A stretch of 64,000 nucleotides of DNA from CAYSUS01 sp964434165 (GTDB lineage: Bacteria; Planctomycetota; Planctomycetia; Pirellulales; Thermoguttaceae), in assembly GCA_964434165.1 (NCBI GenBank), contig CAYSUS010000040.1:1-64000 (forward strand), written 5' to 3'. The notes below the pieces were generated by a model that was not told the DNA's origin, did no database searches, and was given only the letters and a program-made list of their open reading frames with translations. The position numbers were made by a program, and so were the translations under genes. The stretch's first letter is position 1. Every line of letters begins with the position of its first letter. Of the stretch, positions 58,387-64,000 are shown one piece after another.

Positions 58387-59394
58387 ATGCTTTCCATTGT
58401 CGTCCCCGTGTACAACGAGCGCGAGAGTCTCGGGGCCCTCTTCGCCGAGATCTGTGCGGTCGCCCAGAGCGCGGGGTACGATCTCGACGTGGTATTCGTG
58501 GATGACGGGTCCGAGGACGGCTCGTGGCAGGTGATCCGCGACCTCGCCGCGCGGGACTCGCGGGTCCGCGGGGTCCGCTTTCGCCGCAACTTCGGCAAGG
58601 CGGCCGCCCTGGACGCCGGCTTCGCCCACGCCCGGGGCGAGCTCGTCATGACCCTGGACGCGGACCTCCAGGACGACCCCCAAGAGATCCCCAAATTCCT
58701 CTGCGAGATGGACACGGGACTCGACGTGGTCAGCGGGTGGAAGCAAGTCCGCCACGATCCGTGGCACAAGGTTGGGCCCTCGCGGATCTTCAACTGGATG
58801 GTCAGCCGGCTGACCGGCGTGCATCTTCACGACCACAACTGCGGCTTCAAGTGCTACCGCCGCGAGATCTTCGACGAGGTGCGGCTCTACGGCGAGCTGC
58901 ACCGCTTCGTGCCCGTGCTCGCCGCGGCCCGCGGGTTCAAGGTCGGCGAGGTGGTCGTCAACCACCGCCCGCGCAAGTTCGGCCGCTCCAAGTACGGGGT
59001 GTTTCGCATCGTCAAGGGATTCCTCGACCTTCTGACGGTCAAGTTCCTCACCGGGTTCGGCCAGCGTCCGCAGCACGTGCTCGGCACGCTCGGACTGCTC
59101 TGCTTCCTGCTGGGCGCGGTGCTCTTGGTGTATCTGACGGGCTACTGGGTCGTGGCGCAGCTATACCCCGGCATGGACCTCCTGCCGCTGCATCAGCGCC
59201 CCCTGGTGATCTACTCCGTGGGCCTCGTGCTGATGGGCGGGCAGTTCATGTCGATCGGCTTCATCGCCGAGCTGGTCACCGCCTACCACGGCAGCAACGG
59301 CAAGCGATTCTACTCCGTCGCCGAGCGGACCCCGCGTCCCACCGAATCCTCCGCACCGACCGACCCTAGCCAAGGCCCTCCGGAGAGCGTATGA
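58387..59394 (+). CDS. Family 2 glycosyltransferase, dolichol-phosphate mannosyltransferase-like
   Basis: A 335-residue enzyme with a GT-A catalytic domain: 'LSIVVPVYNERESLGALF', 'VVFVDDGSEDGSW', 'RRNFGKAAALDAGFAHARG' and the 'TLDADLQDDP' (DxD-type) metal motif. Two C-terminal membrane helices (about 230-255 and 275-295) match the polyprenol-phosphate hexosyltransferase subgroup (DPM1/GtrB/ArnC). It moves a sugar from a nucleotide donor to a polyprenol phosphate in the membrane. The stop overlaps the next start by 4 bp. Confidence 0.93.
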   Translation: MLSIVVPVYNERESLGALFAEICAVAQSAGYDLDVVFVDDGSEDGSWQVIRDLAARDSRVRGVRFRRNFGKAAALDAGFAHARGELVMTLDADLQDDPQEIPKFLCEMDTGLDVVSGWKQVRHDPWHKVGPSRIFNWMVSRLTGVHLHDHNCGFKCYRREIFDEVRLYGELHRFVPVLAAARGFKVGEVVVNHRPRKFGRSKYGVFRIVKGFLDLLTVKFLTGFGQRPQHVLGTLGLLCFLLGAVLLVYLTGYWVVAQLYPGMDLLPLHQRPLVIYSVGLVLMGGQFMSIGFIAELVTAYHGSNGKRFYSVAERTPRPTESSAPTDPSQGPPESV

Positions 59395-60995
59395 ACGGCA
59401 CCATCGACACCGCATCCAACGAGCGTCGCCGAAGCCTGTACTGGATCCTCATCCTCGCCGGCACCGGTCTGGTGCTCGGCCGCGTCCTGGCCGTGGACTC
59501 GGTGGACATGCTCCACGTATATCGAAGCCGCCTGAAATCCTTCGATAAGGAGGTCCAGAAAAAGGCGGGCTCGCTGGTTGAAAAGGGGCTCTCCGGCGAG
59601 GAGCTCGAGCTGGCCGTCGAGGACTTCAAGAGGCGATATCGCCGCGACCGGCTGAGCGTCGTGCGGCCGTTCCTCAGCGCGAACGACCGCAGCCGCTGGT
59701 GCACGATTCGGGCCCTGGTCGAACCGGAGATGTGGGTTTACGACGACGTGGAGGTGGACGGCCAGACCGCTCACCGCTGGGTCCCATACGCGATCGACAA
59801 GGTCATCGACGAGCCGGGCTGGGACACGATCGACATGGTCAAGCACGACGACCAGGGCCGGGGCGGCCTGGGACCCGACGAGGGCCATTTGTATTCCAGC
59901 AAGCCGCCCTTGCTGCCCACGATCATGGCCGGCCAGTACTGGCTGTTGCATCGCTACGCCGATCTGAGCCTTGGAGAGCATCCCTACCTCGTCGGCCGAA
60001 TCATGCTGATCACGTTCAACGTGATCCCGCTGCTGATCTACTTCGCCCTGTTGGCCCACCTGGCGGACCGGTTCGGCACGACCGACTGGGGCCGGATGTT
60101 CGTGGTGGCGGCCGGGGTCTTCGGGACGCTGCTGACGACCTTTGCCGTCGTGCTGAACAACCACCTCGTCGGCGCGGTCAGCGCGATGATCGCCCTGGCG
60201 GCGGCCGTGCCCGTCTGGCTCGACAACGACAAGCGATGGCACCATTTCGTCCTCGCCGGCTTGTTCGGGGCCTTTGCCGCGGCCAACGAGCTGCCGGCCC
60301 TTGCGTTCTTCGGCCTGGTGTCCCTGGGCCTGCTCTGGAAAGCCCCGCTGCGGACCCTGGCCATCTACACGCCAGCCGCGCTGGTCGTGGTCGCCGCCTC
60401 GCTCGGCACGAACTGGATCGCCCATGGGACGCTCAAACCGGCCTACGCGACCAAGACCGCGGTGACCGATGAGAACTGGTACGAATACGAGTACCGGCGC
60501 GGCGAGCGCGTGCTGGAGAGCTACTGGGCGAATCCGTCGGGCATCGACGAGGGGGAAACGTCGCGCACGACCTACGTCTTTCATTCGTTGATCGGACACC
60601 ACGGTATCTTCTCCCTCACGCCCGTGTGGTTCCTGACCATCGTGGGGCTGGGCATCTGGCTCGTTCGGCCCCAGGACCCGCGGCTCCGCTGGATGGCCGT
60701 GCTGATCGCCGTCACCTCAGTGGTTTGCCTCGTCTTCTACCTCCTGATCGTCACCGAGATGAACTATGGCGGCATGTCGGCCGGTTTCCGATGGATGTTC
60801 TGGTTCGCTCCGCTGTGGCTGGTCGGAATGATCCCGGCCGCGGACTGGATGTCCCGGTGGCGGTGCACCCGCGGTCTGGCGATCATCTTCCTCGCGCTCT
60901 CGACCATGTCGGTCGCCTACCCCACGTGGAACCCGTGGACCAACCCCTGGCTCTACAACTTCATGGAGACCACGGGCTGGCTTCAGACGCCGTAG
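59391..60995 (+). CDS. Polytopic glycosyltransferase-like membrane protein
   Basis: A 534-residue protein with ten or more hydrophobic helices. Helices begin with 'LYWILILAGTGLVLG', and a long extracytoplasmic loop follows that includes 'YSSKPPLLPTIMAGQYWLL', the type of 'KPPL' motif seen in GT39/ArnT-type polyprenol-phosphate-sugar transferases. A second large loop ('YATKTAVTDENWYEYEYRRG') sits near the middle. It likely uses the sugar-P-polyprenol made by its GT2 neighbour to modify an exported target. It is coupled by an ATGA overlap. Confidence 0.75.
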   Translation: MNGTIDTASNERRRSLYWILILAGTGLVLGRVLAVDSVDMLHVYRSRLKSFDKEVQKKAGSLVEKGLSGEELELAVEDFKRRYRRDRLSVVRPFLSANDRSRWCTIRALVEPEMWVYDDVEVDGQTAHRWVPYAIDKVIDEPGWDTIDMVKHDDQGRGGLGPDEGHLYSSKPPLLPTIMAGQYWLLHRYADLSLGEHPYLVGRIMLITFNVIPLLIYFALLAHLADRFGTTDWGRMFVVAAGVFGTLLTTFAVVLNNHLVGAVSAMIALAAAVPVWLDNDKRWHHFVLAGLFGAFAAANELPALAFFGLVSLGLLWKAPLRTLAIYTPAALVVVAASLGTNWIAHGTLKPAYATKTAVTDENWYEYEYRRGERVLESYWANPSGIDEGETSRTTYVFHSLIGHHGIFSLTPVWFLTIVGLGIWLVRPQDPRLRWMAVLIAVTSVVCLVFYLLIVTEMNYGGMSAGFRWMFWFAPLWLVGMIPAADWMSRWRCTRGLAIIFLALSTMSVAYPTWNPWTNPWLYNFMETTGWLQTP

Positions 60996-61218
60996 GGCTG
61001 AGCTACTCCATGATCCATTGAGGCGGCGGGCTTGCCCGCGCGCCCGTTGTTCGACCAATGCTCGGCGCACTCGCTTCCCTCCGGCCTCGCCGGCACGGCC
61101 TTGCACTTGGCAGCTTCTCCCTCCCGTGGTTGCCGTCCCATGCCGATACTGTTGCTAGATGCTTCCGGAGCATGCCCCGAGAGAGCTTAACCATACCCCC
61201 CGGGAAAGGGATCCACGG

Positions 61219-61557
61219 ATGGTTCAGATGCGGCGTGTGATGCGGGCGATCGTTTGGCGGTGGCGGGGCGACCTGGACCGAACGGCAAGGCGCATCGCCG
61301 CGCACTGCCGCGCCGAAGCCGCTCGGACCATGTGGCCCGGCCTGGGAGACATGACCCTCGACCAGGCCCGCGGCTACGCCTGGGCCAGGGCCGTCCTGCC
61401 GGTGCAGCGGCAGGCCGCGGCGCTGGTCCGCTCGGGGCAACTGCCCGAGGAATGCCGGGAGGAAGCCGCGCACCAAGCGGTCAGCCTGCTGGTGACCCAA
61501 CTGGCTCGATGCCGGGCCCGGGGCCGACCGGCAGGAGAACGCCGCAAGGCCGCTTGA
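61219..61557 (+). CDS. Small basic helical protein, hypothetical
   Basis: A 112-residue basic protein with an Arg/Ala-rich helix pattern ('DLDRTARRIAAHCRAEAART', 'QAAALVRSGQLPEECREEAA'). No family is recognised; it looks conserved rather than random because codon usage keeps a strong third-position GC pattern. An ATG at 61219 has AAAGGG eight bases upstream and is preferred to ATG at 61159. It lies 220 bp after the glycosyltransferase operon and 150 bp before a similar-sized gene. Confidence 0.45.
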   Translation: MVQMRRVMRAIVWRWRGDLDRTARRIAAHCRAEAARTMWPGLGDMTLDQARGYAWARAVLPVQRQAAALVRSGQLPEECREEAAHQAVSLLVTQLARCRARGRPAGERRKAA

Positions 61558-61706
61558 TGTGGCCAGGGCGGCTGCGCGCTCACCCGGCGTGTTCTATGGT
61601 TGCAGAGGAAGCGAGCACGGTCCCGCAATGCCGAGGCCAAACCACCCGCCGGAAGCCCCCCTAATCATGCATGCGGCTTCCCCCATCCACCAACGAGAGC
61701 GAAGCC

Positions 61707-62027
61707 ATGCCAAGCCCTGAGATTCACGACCCCGCCGCAGCCTGCACTCGGATTTCGGCCAACCAGATCCGCATTGACCGCGCGGCCGACGCGCTGCTCT
61801 CTCACCTCGATGCACTCGTCCAAACCGCCATCGAGGAGGACTGGTCCGGCGTGGCGCGCGAGTCCGAGGCCCTGGCCGAACAGAGTCGGGCCGCCGGGCA
61901 TCGTGCGGTCAGCGCCCTGGCCAAGCGCGTCTGTCACGAGGCCCACCAGCCCCAGAACGCCACCGGCATCCGCCGCAGCCTGATCCGGCTGATCGGCACG
62001 TGCGGCCGGGTGTCCGAGCGAGGCTGA
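61707..62027 (+). CDS. Small helical protein, hypothetical
   Basis: A 106-residue protein made almost wholly of helix-forming residues ('ADALLSHLDALVQTAIEEDW', 'ESEALAEQSRAAGHRAVSAL'). It resembles a short histidine-phosphotransfer or four-helix domain but no signature is seen. GAGAGCGAAG precedes the ATG at 61707. It is immediately upstream of the phosphofructokinase promoter. Confidence 0.5.
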   Translation: MPSPEIHDPAAACTRISANQIRIDRAADALLSHLDALVQTAIEEDWSGVARESEALAEQSRAAGHRAVSALAKRVCHEAHQPQNATGIRRSLIRLIGTCGRVSERG

Positions 62028-62116
62028 CCCCTTGGATGCCGAGCCGGGCCTTGCCGGCCCGGTTCGAACAGCGCCGTCTTGCCGCCGGCTCGCATCGCTT
62101 CTCGCGGGCCGGACGA

Positions 62117-62145
62117 TTGCTGACCGGCTCCGCTCCGGCTAGAAT
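62117..62145 (+). promoter_or_regulatory. Promoter of phosphofructokinase gene
   Basis: TTGCTG (62117-62122) and TAGAAT (62140-62145) are 17 bp apart, about 55 bp before the ATG at 62199. Confidence 0.5.
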
Positions 62146-62198
62146 CCGGGTTTTTCGGCGACGCCCTCCCGGATAGGTCAGCAGTCCCGCGGCAAACC

Positions 62199-63539
62199 AT
62201 GAGCAGTCCAAGGAACCTGGTGGTGGCCCAGAGCGGCGGGCCCACCTGCGTGATCAACAGCAGCCTGCGGGGCATCATTGAGGCCGCCCGCGAGTTCGAC
62301 GCCATCGGCACCGTTTTCGGCGCCCGCCACGGGATCGAGGGGGTGCTCAAGGAGGAGTTGCTCGACCTCACCTCCCAGCCCCCCGAGGAGGTGGCCCTGC
62401 TGCGCACCACGCCGGTGGCCGGGTCAATTGGCACGTGCCGCTACAAACTCAAGGAGGCCCAGACTGAGGACTTCGACCGGGTGATCGAGGTCTTCAAGGC
62501 CCACCAGGTGGGGTACTTCCTGTACATTGGCGGCAATGACTCGATGGACACGGCCAACAAGATCGCCCAGCTCGCGCATCAGCGCGGCCTGGACCTCGTG
62601 GCCGTGGGCGTGCCCAAGACGATCGACAACGACGTGGGCGACAGCCAGTTCAAGCTGATCGACCACACGCCTGGCTACGGTTCGGCGGCCAAGTACTGGA
62701 TGCACATGGTGCAGAACGCCAACGAGGAAAACGGCGGCTCGTGCCCGGCCGATCCCGTCCTCGTGATGCAGGCCATGGGGCGCAAGATCGGCTTCATCCC
62801 CGCCGCTGCCCGCCTGGCCGACCCCGAGCGCCACTTGCCGCTGCTGATTTACCTGGCCGAGAGCTCCTGCACGCCCGAGCAGGTGGCCGACCAGGTGAAC
62901 GACGTGCTTCGCGAGCACGGCCGCGCCATGGTCGTGGTGAGCGAGGGCTTCGACGTGGGCGGGCTGCCCGAGACCAAGGTTTTCGACCTGCCCGAGGTGA
63001 AAGCCTTTCTCCAGGCGGCCGACGTGCGCGACTCGTTCGGGCACAAGTCGTACGGCTCGGCCGCGGTGTCGGTGGCCCAGGCCCTGGTGAATTACCTCAA
63101 CCGCGTGGGGCTTGCCGCCAAGGGCGCGGCGCGGGGAAACGTCGCGGGCACGGACCAGCGCCACTCGATGGCCTACGCCTCGACCGTGGACCTCGACGAA
63201 GCGTACCACGTGGGGCAAAAGGCCCTGCAGCTGGCCGCGGGCGGCGAGAGCGGCTTCATGGCCACCACGCTCCGCAGCCCGGGCTCAATCTACAGCGTCT
63301 ACTACGACAAGGTCCCTCTGCCCGAAGTGGCCAATAGCGAGCGTGCGTTCCCCGCCGAGTGGATCGCGCCGGATGGCTGCGACGTGACCGACGCCTTTAT
63401 GCGCTACGCCCGGCCGCTGATCGGCGACGACATGCTCACGCTGCCGATGATCGACGGGCGCCAGCGCCTCACCCGCTTCGAGCCGATCTACGCGGCGCAG
63501 ACGCTGCCGAAGTACGTTCCCCAGGCGGACCGGAAGTAG
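62199..63539 (+). CDS. pfp: Pyrophosphate-type 6-phosphofructokinase
   Basis: A 446-residue phosphofructokinase converting fructose 6-phosphate to fructose 1,6-bisphosphate. The phosphate-donor loop 'QSGGPTCVINSSLRG' and 'YIGGNDSMDTANK' (111-120) precede 'VGVPKTIDNDVGDS' (139-145). A lysine at the position where ATP-dependent enzymes carry glycine ('PGTIDND') is the mark of pyrophosphate-dependent PFK. The start ATG is 62199 after a good promoter. The next gene is an HAD phosphatase. Confidence 0.88.
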   Translation: MSSPRNLVVAQSGGPTCVINSSLRGIIEAAREFDAIGTVFGARHGIEGVLKEELLDLTSQPPEEVALLRTTPVAGSIGTCRYKLKEAQTEDFDRVIEVFKAHQVGYFLYIGGNDSMDTANKIAQLAHQRGLDLVAVGVPKTIDNDVGDSQFKLIDHTPGYGSAAKYWMHMVQNANEENGGSCPADPVLVMQAMGRKIGFIPAAARLADPERHLPLLIYLAESSCTPEQVADQVNDVLREHGRAMVVVSEGFDVGGLPETKVFDLPEVKAFLQAADVRDSFGHKSYGSAAVSVAQALVNYLNRVGLAAKGAARGNVAGTDQRHSMAYASTVDLDEAYHVGQKALQLAAGGESGFMATTLRSPGSIYSVYYDKVPLPEVANSERAFPAEWIAPDGCDVTDAFMRYARPLIGDDMLTLPMIDGRQRLTRFEPIYAAQTLPKYVPQADRK

Positions 63540-63595
63540 GGCTGTCCCCTTCGCCATGACCGGCGCACCTCGAGAACCACCCCCGCGACAACGCC

Positions 63596-64000
63596 ATGTT
63601 TGACCTGACCCCCAAGCACGAGTTCCTCGTCGGCATCGATTCCGACGGCTGCGCCTTCGACACGATGGAGCTGAAGCACAAGGAGTGCTTCATTCCCAAC
63701 ATCATCAATCACTGGGAGCTCCAGGGCGTGAGCAAGTACGCCCGGGAAGCCGCCGAGTTCGTCAATCTCTACTCGAAGAGCCGGGGGGTGAACCGCTTTC
63801 CCGCCCTGGTCGAGGCCCTGGAGTGGCTCCGGAGGCGCCCCGAAGTGAAAGCCCGGGGCGTGAAGATCGAGATCCCCGAGTCGCTCCGCGCGTGGATCAG
63901 GGAGGAGACCAAGCTCGGCAACCCGGCGCTGGAGGCGAAGGTGGCGGCCGACGGCGATGCCGACCTGAAGAAGACGCTGGCCTGGTCCAAGGCGGTCAAC
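63596..64000 (+). CDS. HAD-superfamily hydrolase, truncated by window end
   Basis: The visible 135 residues begin 'FDLTPKHEFLVGIDSDGCAF', with the HAD motif I DxDGC, and continue in a cap-like helical region ('ALVEALEWLRRRPEVKARGV', 'IREETKLGNPALEAKVAADG'). It is likely a phosphatase or phosphonatase-like enzyme. It follows pfp by 56 bp in the same direction and may be cotranscribed. The remaining motifs lie past the window. Confidence 0.75.
   Translation, partial: MFDLTPKHEFLVGIDSDGCAFDTMELKHKECFIPNIINHWELQGVSKYAREAAEFVNLYSKSRGVNRFPALVEALEWLRRRPEVKARGVKIEIPESLRAWIREETKLGNPALEAKVAADGDADLKKTLAWSKAVN

Overview
The window is high-GC DNA from a planctomycete, most likely class Planctomycetia. 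The evidence is a DUF1559 prepilin-like protein with its H-X9-DG motif, PEP-CTERM secreted proteins ending in PEPST-TM-RRRRR, Tat-exported Gfo/Idh/MocA and sialidase-like enzymes, and DUF6807 and DUF1570 proteins. The N-terminal type II methylation motif of DUF1559 is intact. A run of ten Ns (13170-13179) shows a draft scaffold, so frameshifts and fusions may be assembly faults. No rRNA, tRNA, CRISPR array, transposase or phage module was seen.

Layout. 1-1.2 kb: a small accessory strip with a four-helix-bundle (S23 family) gene framed by inverted octamer arrays and a DUF4160/DUF2442 pair whose DUF4160 is frameshifted. 1.2-3.7 kb: imuA-imuB, the translesion mutasome genes, carrying repeat-derived in-frame insertions and a palindrome at the promoter. 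3.9-9.7 kb: two PEP-CTERM proteins with intrinsic terminators, a 961-residue zinc-ribbon/membrane/hydrolase fusion and a small membrane protein. 9.9-18.5 kb: a catabolic cluster (DUF6807, sialidase-like, beta-helix, two Gfo/Idh/MocA oxidoreductases) ending in the DUF1559 protein. 18.7-25.4 kb: surE, secreted proteins, a broken nucleotidase/EF-hand locus, a lipoprotein/membrane pair and enolase. 25.7-32.2 kb: psd-pssA for phosphatidylethanolamine synthesis, a DUF1570 protease-like protein, an exported transglutaminase-like protein and ftsH. 32.4-38.3 kb: recQ, a cytidylate-kinase-like gene and a UvrD-type helicase. 38.4-46.3 kb: small enzymes, an FmdE-like protein coupled to an RlmM-like methyltransferase, and a 12-repeat secreted protein with a secreted partner; three copies of a structured 111-bp element lie here. 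46.3-57.1 kb: rluD operon, a second UvrD/PcrA helicase and an SbcD/SbcC-like (YhaO/YhaN) pair. 57.4-61 kb: a three-gene membrane glycosylation operon. 61.2-64 kb: two small conserved-looking hypothetical genes, a pyrophosphate-type phosphofructokinase and a truncated HAD hydrolase.

Most core genes are ordinary. The unexplained signal is in repeats: (i) the 111-bp covarying palindromic element, twice set 3 bp from the stop codon of a convergent gene; (ii) a dispersed AGACTTC-N-GAAGTCT palindrome family; (iii) the octamer arrays around the S23 gene, one of which supplies its start codon; (iv) repeats inserted in frame in imuA and imuB. The best protein-level curiosities are the DxGGxDxY repeat protein and the His/Asp-rich FmdE-like protein. 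All family names come from motif recognition by eye; no database search was run.
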